DNA of 64,000 nucleotides from Siphonodentalium dalli (GCA_032622095.1 CP136066.1:46722911-46786910), one strand, 5' to 3'. Positions 34,200 to 47,060 are shown, counted from the first letter of the stretch. The notes: generated from the letters alone by a model not told the origin. Program-made: numbers and translations.

Positions 34200-35844
34200 G
34201 ATTTCCTTCTCTGCAATGTCATTAACTATTATTCCTTGCTTCGGTTGTTGGTACGGACCTATGTGTACAATTTAGTTACCACCCCCTTTTCACAACCTTA
34301 ACCACGACAGTACAGTCATAATGCATAACATTTACACGAAATGGTGTCTTCACGATATTATTTATAAACACAACTCCCCCCTTATTATCTCCTTACCACC
34401 ACGTGAACGCGCCTCGTTGTTATAATAATTAATTTCGCGGTGGACACATCCATTTTGGTTCCCATTTACGATATTTTTTTTACAAATTTATGAATACTCC
34501 TTAATGGTGTGGTGTCAATCACGCATGCTCAAGTAATAACGCTCTTTAAAAGAGCTCACACTAACTTAATGGAATGGCCGCAGCTCGGAATCATTCACCA
34601 TAATCAATCTTGGAATTAATTTATAATATCCACATCCCAACAGTACAGTTGGTTAAATAATAAGAAATTGTTTTCTGAAATAGACAACTCATCCGATATA
34701 TATCTCTTTAAAAAAATTCTGCACGCGCTAACTTGTGACGTCACTGGTAAGTACGTCATACCGGAGCGCGTGGTTGTGACGTGTTTCTGTAACGTCTGGT
34801 ACTTCAGAACAGCGACAGCTATCTTGGGTAAGGCTGCACATTTGTATTCAGTACCATAACTTGTTCCAAAAATCGGGCATATATGCCGCACGGACAATCA
34901 TATACATTTAATACGGAAGGTACCACATATAATAACTCTGACCTACATTCTTATAAAAAGGTAACATAGCTTTTCAGTTATAACTTATAGCATACATTAT
35001 CGCATGAAATTGATTTTATAAATATAAACACAACTCCCACATCGTATGAGTTCCCTACCACCACGTGAACGCGCCTCGTTCATCGCACGAATCTCGTGTT
35101 AATATATCGTGTAAAATCTAAACAACGGACCCGTGATTACCGGTAAGAGAGACTCTCGTTTGCGCGGGTTTTTTTAAATCTAATTTGACGTCATGTATTT
35201 TGATGGAGAGGGAAATTTGGCCACATTTTTCCAGCTGGAGGTATAGATCGGTAATTTGGTCGAGCGTTAAGGGCCGAAACCTATAACCCAAACAGGCTGT
35301 ATTTGATGTCTGTTAACCCAGAGTAACGCTCTTGACAACTCCTTGCTGGGTTAGTTTTTTCGATCCTAACTTTATAAATGCTATCTTTTGGACATGGTCT
35401 TAGTAAACTTTTTCCAAAATGGGTTAATTATATTTCCTCTAAAACCATCAGGATATACCGATAGTCAAACACTGCATAACAATAAACATATACATAAACA
35501 TACCACTAGAAAAGGGTTGTCATTTATATATGACAGTGATATAACTGTTGCTGTATGTATGCATATAATCATATATGGAAACCATTTAACTCTATCCATA
35601 TATTTATGAAATTACTAACAATATTCATCCTATGGGCAACGATAACCTTTAACGACATTTATGAGTAACCGCTCGTCCAATGAGAAACGATAACCTTCAC
35701 CTATAGTGGCCCAAATTATGCATATAACTAAATAGCGTTTTTTTGTTATACATATTGTAAACCCCAACAGTCCAGCTCCATGTGTTGCCATTTAGTCGGT
35801 CCGGCCGTCCGTCTGTTTGCGTGTGGTTTCCGCGGGGGATCTTG
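34200..35844. other. Non-coding part of duplication copy 1
   Basis: No gene is recognised. Two accaccacgtgaacgcgcctcgtt words occur in part as direct repeats (about 34396 and 35050). The matching part of copy 2 is 39407-41052. Confidence 0.4.
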
Positions 35845-35852
35845 TTTGTGGG

Positions 35853-36231
35853 CAGAGGCGGACTGGCCGATCGGGAGACCGGGAAATTTCCCGATGGGCC
35901 GGAGGCCGGAAAAATCCTGATTCCACGTGATTTTCTATCAAGAGGAAATCCGAGGGTTTTTTTACGGTTTGTGGGGGGGGGGGGGTATATGTGGTTGGGC
36001 CGCCCAACCACAACTTGGGCCGCAAATGAAACCGACGTGGGCCGCCACATGTGTTGCTTATCCAATAAGATGGCACTTTTCTCTCATAAATTCATGAAGT
36101 GAATTCCATTTTACGACGGCGTCTGAGATTGTGCCGATTGTAACCATATTTGGAACTGTCACTAAACAAGAATATATTGATTCGGAAATTATTCCACATG
36201 TAAAATGTTTAACTTTGGATAATGTGTACTG

Positions 36232-36279
<48 letters not shown>

Positions 36280-37066
36280 TATATCACCCGAGAAGCGGAA
36301 AACAAGCGAGGAAAGACAGAAGGGGGGGGGCAGAGGCGGACTGGCCGATCGGGAGACCGGGAATATCCGGACGTGGGCCGCCACATGTGTTGTTTAACCA
36401 GCCGAATTGGCTAATCGTAATTTTGTCATTAAATGAACTTGTCAGCATAAATATAACACGTAAAGACCCCGTTAATCTCGAGATTTTAATGGTAACTCCC
36501 AGCTGTAAATCCCAAAAAAATTCTAACGCACCCCTCCCGGACCCTCCCCCAATTGAAATTTACAACAAAATAGGAATGCTTCAGTTGATGCCAGTCCAGA
36601 TGCTAGGATTCGCGATTTTCTTGTACAGTTTTCAAAATTGTCTCACCCCGGGCCAAACAACCATGGACAGTCCGGTGTGTCCTGGTCTCTTGTCCGTATC
36701 CGTGTGCATTTGTCTGGCGTTAGACCGCTAGATGTTAGAATTTATGCAATTTTTCAGGTAAAAATATCTGAATGGTCTCATACCGGGAATATATAGAACC
36801 ATGGTTTATGAATATATAGGATAATAGGCCAGAGGTGCAAATGGAATTATGCAAAAACATGTATTTTTGGTCTGCATCTGATTCAAAGGGGGGGGGGGTG
36901 TAAATGGAATTATGCAAAAATATGTACATTTGTATTTGTTCTGATTCAATGGTGGGGGGGGGGTGCAGTTGGAATTTCACAAGGTGGACTGTGGACACCT
37001 CCCGAACAGATGGGCCGATATTATATTAATTTCCCGGGCCGGTTTTTTTGGCCCAGTCCGCCTCTG
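35853..37066. mobile_element. 1,214-bp non-autonomous hAT element (copy 1), perfect TSD
   Basis: The ends CAGAGGCGGACTGGCC and GGCCCAGTCCGCCTCTG are inverted. TTTGTGGG at 35845-35852 is repeated exactly at 37067-37074, an 8-bp TSD. An extra copy of the left end, with about 30 bp of adjoining sequence, lies inside at 36331, next to the TA microsatellite at 36235-36275. The interior 36565-37000 is shared with 28950-29362. There is no transposase, only spurious short frames. Confidence 0.9.
36235..36275. repeat. (AT)n microsatellite, copy 1
   Basis: About 20 AT units; the equivalent run at 41445-41496 in copy 2 is longer. Confidence 0.9.
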
Positions 37067-37716
37067 TTTGTGGGCCCAGGACGCTGTGGCATCACCATTG
37101 CTCATTCTGAATATAGGCACCATAAAACAAACTTGACTACCTGTTACTAATCTTACAAACTTACTACCTGTTACTACTATTTGTAAACTAGACATTTCTA
37201 TCCCTTATTAAACTATAAATTTTATAAACTTTTCTACCTGTTACTTATTTTAGAAACTTGACTACCTGTTATTAATTTTACAAACCCAATAAGTTTGTAT
37301 TACTATCTGTGGACTTTGCTACCTTTTATTAATATAATATATTAACGATTTATTATTTTGTGTTAGTGTCACGTCCGGGTGGTGATTTCCGGGTTTGCTG
37401 TGGACTATATTATACAACTCCTCTACATATAATAGTAATCTATTCCGTGCATATTAATTACTGCACGATTATATGTTATTTAATAATATAAATATATATA
37501 AAAGATTACATTGCAATGGTGGCTGACAATCCTTGTGTCATAGATACACCACAAACTGATTTGTGTTGGGGGACCAGATACGGAATTATGGTTTGTAGTC
37601 GTGCGCCTTGCTGGTTGAACAACCGAGGCCGCCTCCGTGTGAATATAATGCGCCTTGCTGGCTGGTGCGCCGGGCCCCCTCCATAAAATTGTATGCGACT
37701 ACTAATCGAATCACCC

Positions 37717-38365
37717 TATAACCAGCTACGTCTGGGACTGACCTCCGCGGTAAAGACGAACAGCTTGGAACCATAAACCGTTAGTACGTTTCTGATATGA
37801 TAAAGATATAGAGCGTTTATGTTAGTTATGTTCGTAAACAGGAATAACAGGTGGAACATTGTATGGTTTTAGAAAATATAAAGGTAGTAGAAGGTAACTA
37901 ATGTATTTATCGACATAAATATCGTATCCATGCTTCCAAAGTATACATAGACATCATTACCCGTTTACGATTTAGATGTTAATCATATATACTAACATAC
38001 TCATATGGTCAGATTTTACACCTACGTACATTCACCTGTGCATATGTTAAACTTATATACAATGGTACTAATGCGATTCAGATGTCACATCTATACAATC
38101 ATACCCACGTGGCCAGTTGTTACACCTATATAAACCTATACTCACAGTGTCAGATGCTACACCTATATATAATCATACTCACACGGCCAGATGCTACACA
38201 TATATACAACTAAACTCACGCCAGGTGATACACCTATATATAATAATACTCACATGGTCTGACATTACATTTATATACAATAATACTCACCTTGCCATAT
38301 GTTTTACATATATGCAATTATACTCACGTGATTCATGGTAATATGTCAATTGTTAAACATACATG
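37717..38365 (+). repeat. Duplicated block B with 37-bp minisatellite
   Basis: It matches 46191-46831 from tataaccagctacgtctggg through gattcatggtaatatgt. From about 38000 it holds 37-bp units (ttacacctatatacaa... tcacatggccagatg). In copy 2 of the larger duplication this block lies beyond 3.25 kb of other DNA. Confidence 0.88.
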
Positions 38366-38406
38366 TACATCACAACTCGGGCCATTTCTGTGATACATCG
38401 GGAACT

Positions 38407-39078
38407 GTGTCAAAAAACTTTCTTCTGACTAAAGCGGTTTATGAACAACAAATGCGCAAGGTCAAATCACTTTCCATCTTTAAATCTCTCCAAAATATCG
38501 GACAAAATATCGGACTAAACATTCAAACAGTTGGGAAGCTTTATCACTCAAATATTGTAGACAAACTTAAAGCTTCCTTGAAATGTAAACATGAAAAAGA
38601 ATTCAAACGTTCGATATTCGACGATGCTCGGAAAAACGGTGATAATAAACTAAGAACATATCGACTATTTAAATCTGAATATGTCATAGAACCATACCTT
38701 TATGGTACTCATAACGCGGAAGACAGAATGCGTTTCACAAAACTTAGAATTAGTGACCACCAACTGTCCATTGAGAAAGGCCGCCACCATCAACCGAAAA
38801 TAGATGTAAATGATAGGAAATGCATATATTGCCCTCCACTCCCAATAAAGGTTGAACATGAACTACATGTAATTGTGGAAAGTCCATTATATTCAGATTT
38901 AAGGGATAAATTATTTTTGCTAATGAAACAATATTGTGACAACTTCGATTCATTGGATGAAAACAGTAAATTCATTAAAATTATGACAAACGAGAACGGA
39001 AACTGTGGAAAGATCTGCAAAGTGATCCGACAATACTTCGACAAGCGAACAATATTTTTACAAAATAAAAGTTCGTGA
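38407..39078 (+). pseudogene. LINE ORF2 C-terminal fragment (copy 2)
   Basis: It differs from the copy at 33203-33871 by about seven residues. One change converts the MECPLY motif to VESPLY, removing a presumed zinc-ligand cysteine. The open frame has survived only because the duplication is recent; the element lacks its RT domain and is not functional. Confidence 0.75.
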
Positions 39079-39187
39079 TAATTCATATATACATTTTAGG
39101 TTTTATACTCTTTTTGTTATATATCATATAATCATTGTATGCATACTGCCTATGTTACGGGTGTTTCATGCATTAAAATTATCTTAT

Positions 39188-39346
39188 CGGGAACAGAATG
39201 ACGACACGAACCATGTCTGAAACACATCGGAACCACGTGACGTCACGGGCCATGCCTGCGATACATCGGACCCAACGTGACGTCACGCACCATGTCTGCG
39301 ACACTTCCGAACCAGCGTGACGACTCGAGCCGTGTCTGCGATACAT
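39188..39346. repeat. 40-bp minisatellite (copy 2)
   Basis: Counterpart of 33981-34140, again followed by the acaaaggaaggg... ttgcacgttgcact tail. Confidence 0.8.
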
Positions 39347-39406
39347 GTTCTTGTCCATTAAACAAAGGAAGGGGGTTGCACGTTGCACTTGATTTATTAC
39401 TGCTGT

Positions 39407-41052
39407 GATTTCCTTCTCTGCAAAGTCATTAACTATTATTCCTTGCTTCGGTTGTTGGTACGGACCTATGTGTACAATTTAGTTACCACCCCCTTTTCAC
39501 AACCTTAACCACGACAGTACAGTCATAATGCATAACATTTACACGAAATGGTGTCTTCACGATATTATTTATAAACACAACTCCCCCCTTATTATCTCCT
39601 TACCACCACGTGAACGCGCCTCGTTGTTATAATCATTAATTTCGCGGTGGACACATCCATTTTGGTTCCCATTTACGATATTTTTTTTACAAATTTATGA
39701 ATACTCCTTAATGGTGTGGTGTCAATCACGCATGCTCAAGTAATAACGCTCTTTAAAAGAGCTCACACTAACTTAATGGAATGGCCGCAGCTCGGAATCA
39801 TTCACCATAATCAATCTTGGAATTAATTTATAATATCCACATCCCAACAGTACAGTTGGTTAAATAATAAGAAATTGTTTTCTGAAATAGACAACTCATC
39901 CGATATATATCTCTTTAAAAAATTTCTGCACGCGCCTAACTTGTGACGTCACTGGTAAGTACGTCATACCGGAGCGCGTGGTTGTGACGTGTTTCTGTAA
40001 CGTCTGGTACTTCAGAACAGCGACAGCTATCTTGGGTAAGGCTGCACATTTGTATTCAGTACCATAACTTGTTCCAAAAATCGGGCATATATGCCGCACG
40101 GACAATCATATACATTTAATACGGAAGGTACCACATATAATAACTCTGACCTACATTCTTATAAAAAGGTAACATAGCTTTTCAGTTATAACTTATAGCA
40201 TACATTATCGCATGAAATTGATTTTATAAATATAAACACAACTCCCACATCGTATGAGTTCCCTACCACCACGTGAACGCGCCTCGTGCATCGCACGAAT
40301 CTCGTGTTAATATATCGTGTAAAATCTAAACAACGGACCCGTGATTACCGGTAAGAGAGACTCTCGTTTGCGCGGGTTTTTTTTAATCTAATTTGACGTC
40401 ATGTATTTTGATGGAGAGGGAAATTTGGCCACATTTTTCCAGCTGGAGGTATAGATCGGTAATTTGGTCGAGCGTTAAGGGCCGAAACCTATAACCCAAA
40501 CAGGCTGTATTTGATGTCTGTTAACCCAGAGTAACGCTCTTGACAACTCCTTGCTGGGTTAGTTTTTTCGATCCTAACTTTATAAATGCTATCTTTTGGA
40601 CATGGTCTTAGTAAACTTTTTCCAAAATGGGTTAATTATATTTCCTCTAAAACCATCAGGATATACCGATAGTCAAACACTGCATAACAATAAACATATA
40701 CATAAACATACCACTAGAAAAAGGTTGTCATTTATATATGACAGTGATATAACTGTTGCTGTATGTATGCATATAATCATATATGGAAACCATTTAACTC
40801 TATCCATATATTTATGAAATTACTAACAATATTCATCCTATGGGCAACGATAACCTTTAACGACATTTATGAGTAACCGCTCGTCCAATGAGAAACGATA
40901 ACCTTCACCTATAGTGGCCCAAATTATGCATATAACTAAATAGCGTTTTTTTGTTATACATATTGTAAACCCCAACAGTCCAGCTCCCTGTGTTGCCATT
41001 TAGTCGGTCCGGCCGTCCGTCTGTTTGCGTGTGGTTTCCGCGGGGGATCTTG
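39407..41052. other. Non-coding part of duplication copy 2
   Basis: Equivalent to 34200-35844 of copy 1; no gene is recognised. Confidence 0.4.
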
Positions 41053-41060
41053 TTTGTGGG

Positions 41061-41442
41061 CAGAGGCGGACTGGCCGATCGGGAGACCGGGAAATTTCCC
41101 GATGGGCCGGAGGCCGGAAAAATCCTGATTCCACGTGATTTTCTATCAAGAGGAAATCCGAGGGTTTTTTTACGGTTTGTGGGGGGGGGGGGGGGGTATA
41201 TGTGGTTGGGCCGCCCAACCACAACTTGGGCCGCAAATGAAACCGACGTGGGCCGCCACATGTGTTGTTTATCCAATAAGATGGCACTTTTCTCTCATAA
41301 ATTCATGAAGTGAATTCCATTTTACGACGGCGTCTGAGATTGTGCCGATTGTAACCATATTTGGAACTGTCACTAAACAAGAATATATTGATTCGGAAAT
41401 TATTCCACATGTAAAATGTTTAACTTTGGATAATGTGTACTG

Positions 41443-41500
<58 letters not shown>

Positions 41501-42291
41501 TATATCACCCGAGAAGCGGAAAACAAGCGAGGAAAGACAGAAGGGGGGGGGGCAGAGGCGGACTGGCCGATCGGGAGACCGGGAATATCCGGACGTGGGC
41601 CGCCACATGTGTTGTTTAACCAGCCGAATTGGCTAATCGTAATTTTGTCATTAAATGAACTTGTCAGCATAAATATAACACGTAAAGACCCCGTTAATCT
41701 CGAGATTTTAATGGTAACTCCCAGCTGTAAATCCCAAAAAAATTCTAACGCACCCCTCCCGGACCCTCCCCCAATTGAAATTTACAACAAAATAGGAATG
41801 CTTCAGTTGATGCCAGTCCAGATGCTAGGATTCGCGATTTTCTTGTACAGTTTTCAAAATTGTCTCACCCCGGGCCAAACAACCATGGACAGTCCGGCGT
41901 GTCCTGGTCTCTTGTCCGTATCCGTGTGCATTTGTCTGGCGTTAGACCGCTAGATGTTAGAATTTATGCAATTTTTCAGGTAAAAATATCTGAATGGTCT
42001 CATACCGGGAATATATAGAACCATGGTTTATGAATATATAGGATAATAGGCCAGAGGTGCAAATGGAATTATGCAAAAACATGTATTTTTGGTCTGCATC
42101 TGATTCAAGGGGGGGGGGGTGTAAATGGAATTATGCAAAAATATGTACATTTGTATTTGTTCTGATTCAATGGTGGGGGGGGGGGGGGTGCAGTTGGAAT
42201 TTCACAAGGTGGACTGTGGACACCTCCCGAACAGATGGGCCGATATTATATTAATTTCCCGGGGCGGTTTTTTTGGCCCAGTCCGCCTCTG
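41061..42291. mobile_element. 1,231-bp non-autonomous hAT element (copy 2), perfect TSD
   Basis: Same ends and same TSD (TTTGTGGG at 41053-41060 and 42292-42299) as the copy at 35853, so it was copied with the segment and did not insert independently. It is 17 bp longer because of the (AT)n run at 41445-41496 and G-runs. Confidence 0.9.
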
Positions 42292-42828
42292 TTTGTGGGC
42301 CCAGGACGCTGTGGCATCACCATTGCTCATTCTGAATATAGGCACCATAAAACAAACTTGACTACCTGTTACTAATCTCACAAACTTACTACCTGTTACT
42401 ACTATTTGTAAACTAGACATTTCTATCCCTTATTAAACTATAAATTTTATAAACTTTTCTACCTGTTACTTATTTTAGAAACTTGACTACCTGTTATTAA
42501 TTTTACAAACCCAATAAGTTTGTATTACTATCTGTGGACTTTGCTACCTTTTATTAATATAATATATTAACGATTTATTATTTTGTGTTAGTGTCACGTC
42601 CGGGTGGTGATTTCCGGGTTTGCTGTGGACTATATTATACAACTCCTCTACATATAATAGTAATCTATTCCGTGCATATTAATTACTGCACGATTATATG
42701 TTATTTAATAATATAAATATATATAAAAGATTACATTGCAATGGTGGCTGACAATCCTTGTGTCATAGATACACCACAAACTGATTTGTGTTGGGGGACC
42801 AGATACGGAATTATGGTTTGTAGTCGTG

Positions 42829-43135
42829 CGCCTTGCTGGTTGAACAACCGAGGCCGCCTCCGTGTGAATATAATGCGCCTTGCTGGCTGGTGCGCCGGGC
42901 CCCCTCCATAAAATTGTATGCGACTACTAATCGAATCACCCGGGTCCCTTACATGGGAATATCACGCATCTTGCTTGCTGAGGCACCGGGGTCTAATCCA
43001 TGGGAGGGTCATACGCCTTGATGGCTGGCGCATCGGGGTTTCCGCTATGGGAGTGTCGTGAGCCGTGCTGGCTGGGTCATTGAGGTCCCCTCAGTGGGAG
43101 TGTCATGTGCCTTACTAACTGAGTCATCGGGACGG
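42829..43135. repeat. Tandem array, unit about 47 bp, crossing the duplication boundary
   Basis: Phrases such as gcgccttgctggctgg, acgccttgatggctggcgc and gccgtgctggctggg recur at about 42829, 42876, 42966, 43013, 43061 and 43108. The first units lie in copy 2 (and exist truncated in copy 1); the rest are only here. Confidence 0.7.
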
Positions 43136-46100
43136 GAACTTAAAATATTGCCAAGCATAGTGTGTACAGAGGAGACATTGCAACATAGCCCGTGTATTTT
43201 GTGTCCAGCAGTATTGCGTGAACGATTCTTGTGACAAATATGTTTTAAGCCGTTTTTTGCTCTTCTCCTTATTTGACTTTCTAAAAGGCCTTTGGTCTAC
43301 CTGCCGGTGCATCACTCTGACTCGTTTTTGTCATTCTGGTGTGCCAAGTTTGGGGTTCACTTCGTTTCGGCAACGTGCTACCTGTCAGACACCCACTTAC
43401 CAATAATGGTTACACATAAAAATCAAACAAAACAAAACAAAGGAAGGGATTGCACGTTGCACTGAAGTGTTGTTCAGCATATTCATGTTATTTCTACATT
43501 TATAAAATTTTGCATCTTCTGCGTGAATAAACGTTAAACATTAGATTTTGAACATGATCGCTTTGCTTTTTTCGTAACCAAATTAAGGTGATCAACTACC
43601 CGATGCACCCTTTTTCAATGAACACATTATATAGAGAGTGAATACCCGAGGTTTAGATAACCATATACATCAGTTATATGACACGCTGTTGTGTTTTTTC
43701 TGTGGCGGGAAAAATTATGAAAATGTTATGTAAACTATCTGTTGATAACTCCACCTAATTTTACAATAAACTGAACAAAAATTCAATGTGACTAACTTAG
43801 GGTCAGGCATTTGGGGTAACTTTGCCTAACCCACACCTTTCAGCGAGTCATTATGACTAACGCTGGTGCTAGTTATAGTTACTATGTTACACAATGAATA
43901 ACTCTAATTGCAACACTGTCTTGAATTATATTTAATGTTCATTGCTAAATATTCAATTTCCATTTGATCGCAGTTCTTTAGATTTATAATTGAACGAATG
44001 TGATGGGAGGATATAATGGCATAAATATAATAAATTTTCTCCTACGCCAAAGCATACACTATTATGATAATAAGGTTATTATGCCATGCTACCACAGGTA
44101 TCTCGGAAAAATGCACTAGTTAAACACACCAATACCACAAAACTAGTGTTATACCTCTCAACAGACCAGTACTGCAATTTGTGTTTCAGAGAATGGATTG
44201 AAAGATTCTCCTGCTTTCAATTCTGTCTCTGATTCTGGATAATATATCATCTGGTTGAGTATTGCAATTATTTGCAGAGTTGATCATTATGACTCAAATC
44301 TGGCCATTTGGCTAACAGAAAAAAAACTAAAACAATTTAGTCTAATGGTCTAATTAACCGTTTAAACTAACCATTCCTTAGTCGTTATGACTACTATTCC
44401 ACCTTAGTCAGTATGACTAAGTTAAGTTAGTCAACATGTGGCCAACAGTTTACTAACATAAGTTAGTCAATTTGACTAACTTTTTTTTCTTCAGAGTAGC
44501 TGCAGGCACAAATAATGTGTATCATCGAACAGTGCGCTATATGCCGAAAGTACCAAACCGGTATACTACCTTCCTTTATATATAAGAAGCAGATAACAGT
44601 ATGTCTGCGATATTAATGGGTTTCTGTGTGAGAGTCATGGGAGTTTCCACCATTACAACATGGCAAGAAACTACAGTGTAATAATTTGACAAGTGTGCGG
44701 ACACTGGAATATTATGCAGCCGACGTCGTGATCTAGAGATACTGAAGTGAATATTAATCGATTAAAACAATATATAGGGAGGTACATCCCAGCGCCGAAA
44801 ATGATCTGTCCAATATCGAAAAAGCATAACAAGATTAGAAGCCAGGTTCTATTGTCAAGATCGGAATTTCACCGAGGATCAAATGGCATTTTCCGTCATA
44901 CAATTGTTAAATACGGAACAGTTTTGACATTATGCGAACAACCATTAGGTCTAACATGACAAACTTACGTGCAAAATATCGATAAAAAGCTGCTATTTTT
45001 TAAATTCTCGTGCTGCCAACATTAATTTGTCGTCGGTACGGATTCTGCAACGTTCGGTTCATTGAGGTGTCCGCTTATCCACTGTGATAAAGAGCGTTCC
45101 TACTACTGAACATGTCTGCTGGTCGTTTTCTATGTGTTACGTTTGCCCGATAAGCGGACTATTGACGTAATACATTCTGAAATAATTGGTGTCGAATCGG
45201 ACCGCGGATCTTTAAAAAAATATATATTATATTCACTTTCAGTATTCAGATCAACATTATACTATGGTATGTAAATGCATAAACGAATCAGTCTCAACTC
45301 ATTTAAAACATTGTATAAGTATGCTAGTCGAATACAAACATTATAGTCCATGTCCCCAAATTAGAAGTAAAGGGAATAAAGAAAACGACAGTATAACCAT
45401 ACATGTCCCAAGATACAAAAAGGGAAATAAGTAGCGCAACTATGGGTAGTAATAAAAGATAATTGAATATCAAAAGTATTATTGACTCATAGAACATTAT
45501 ATATAAACCTTTATTTTTCAATATGACGATGTCAAAATTAAATTAGAAGGGAACTAAAGAAGCTGCCATGGCACTGACTATAAGTTTGCAATCTAGTTTG
45601 TCAATGGAATCTACGTAATACTATTTAAAGAAGATCAACCGGGTATGAATTGATTATGAAAATGTGATATACCACCCGCACTGTTATTCATAACATAATT
45701 GACAGCGAGTTATAATAAACCTGTCAACGACAAGTTCGTTTTCACATTTTGGGAGAGGACTTACAACACATCAAAAACAGGCCTGCTGTCTCACCCCATT
45801 CCAATCACCCATAATCAATCATTGGCATTTTGTTAAAATATTAATATTTTGTTTTATTGTGAATAAATATTGTTTAAACCAAGTTCATATCCAAGGAAGT
45901 GCAGCGTGAATGAATTCGGTTGTGACAACGAATTATAGTTTATACATATAATAACTGAAACAAATTGTGCACGTATGATTGCAATAAGGCGGATTGGTTA
46001 TCATGTATGGATATTACACTATATCTTCTGCAATTCCGGTAATGAGATGACTTGCAGAATTCGACTGGTCAATACGTCGTCCGGCGTTGATGTTCTTTTG

Positions 46101-46190
46101 ACGTTCCCATGCATTATAATCACATCTTTTCCACTGGCCGGATGAGAATATCGTGTACCTGCAGGAGATATCCCAACACGAATTAGACCC
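42942..46190. other. Block C (3,249 bp), absent from duplication copy 1
   Basis: It holds the rest of the 47-bp array, an acaaaggaaggg... ttgcacgttgcact tail at about 43435, the region related to 26.8-27.7 kb (about 43770-44280) and a cluster of AGTCA-n3-TGACT words. From 44500 to 46190 nothing coding is recognised. Confidence 0.6.
43846..44477. other. Cluster of palindromic AGTCA-n3-TGACT words
   Basis: Exact matches lie at 43846-43858, 44406-44418 and 44465-44477, with a one-mismatch form at 44380-44392. Two further exact matches lie in the paralogous region at 26827-26839 and 26852-26864. Single TGACTAA/TTAGTCA half-words lie between them. Whether these are repeat debris or binding sites for a bZIP-like factor cannot be told from sequence alone. 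Confidence 0.45.
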
Positions 46191-46831
46191 TATAACCAGC
46201 TACGTCTGGGACTGACCTCCACGGTAAAGACGAACAGCTTGGAACCATAAAGCGTTAGTACGTTTCTGATATGATAAAGATATAGAGCGTTTATGTTAGT
46301 TATGTTCGTAAACAGGAATAACAGGTGGAACATTGTATGGTTTTAGAAAATATAAAGGTAGTAGAAGGTAACTAATGTATTTATCGACATAAATATCGTA
46401 TCCATGCTTCCAAAGTATACATAGACATCATTACCCGTTTACGATTTAGATGTTAATCATATATACTAACATACTCATATGGTCAGATTTTACACCTACG
46501 TACATTCACCTGTGCATATGTTAAACTTATATACAATGGTACTAATGCGATTCAGATGTCACATCTATACAATCATACCCACGTGGCCAGATGTTACACC
46601 TATATACAACTATACTCACAGTGTCAGATGTTACACCTATATACAATCATACTCACATGGCCAGATGTAACACCTGTATACAACTACACCACGCCAGATG
46701 ATACACATATATATAATAATACTCACATGGTCTGACATTACATTTATATACAATAACACTCACCTTGCCATATGTTTTACATATATGCAATTATTCTCAC
46801 GTGATTCATGGTAATATGTTAATTGTTACAC
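46191..46831 (+). repeat. Duplicated block B', partner of 37717-38358
   Basis: Same order of unique sequence followed by 37-bp minisatellite units, with an offset of about 8,474 bp from block B. Confidence 0.88.
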
Positions 46832-47060
46832 ATATATACAATCATTATCACCTGTTCAGATGTTACACCAATATTCAATCATTCTCACCTGTTAAGATGT
46901 TACACGCATATACAATCATTATCACCTGGTAAGATGTTACACCTATATACAATCATTCTCTCCTGGTAAAATGTTACACCCGTATACAATCATTCTCAGC
47001 TGGTCAAATGTTACACCCATATACAATCGTTCTCGTGCACCTTGTAAGATGCTACACCTA
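46590..47060. repeat. 37-bp minisatellite, about 12 units
   Basis: Units of ttacacctatatacaatcat... tcacctggtcagatg type run through this interval. A few degenerate units reappear at about 47735-47830. Confidence 0.8.

Larger units (their letters stand above)
33159..37716 (+). repeat. Segmental tandem duplication, copy 1 (4,558 bp)
   Basis: Near-identical to 38366-42941 along its whole length, with the offset growing only from 5,207 to 5,225 bp because of changes in TA and G runs. It contains a LINE ORF fragment, a 40-bp array and a hAT element. At its right edge it joins directly to the block that in copy 2 lies 3.25 kb further on. Confidence 0.92.
38366..42941 (+). repeat. Segmental tandem duplication, copy 2 (4,576 bp)
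   Basis: Partner of 33159-37716. Substitutions are sparse. It continues without a break into 42942 onwards, where a tandem array of about 47 bp runs across the boundary, so this copy looks like the ancestral arrangement. Confidence 0.92.

Noticed and set aside
35697-36384. Proline-rich and tyrosine/isoleucine-repeat frames in the hAT elements
   Set aside because: They are produced by G/C runs and the (AT)n microsatellite within a non-autonomous transposon.
44170-44280. Possible shared coding exon between 27.6 kb and 44.2 kb (minus-strand DRIES-like peptide)
   Set aside because: The similarity extends into clearly non-coding flanks and the frames differ in stops, so an old non-coding duplication is simpler.
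46479-47060. CRISPR-like array (37-bp spaced repeats)
   Set aside because: Units are contiguous and diverged with no spacers between them; this is a eukaryotic minisatellite.
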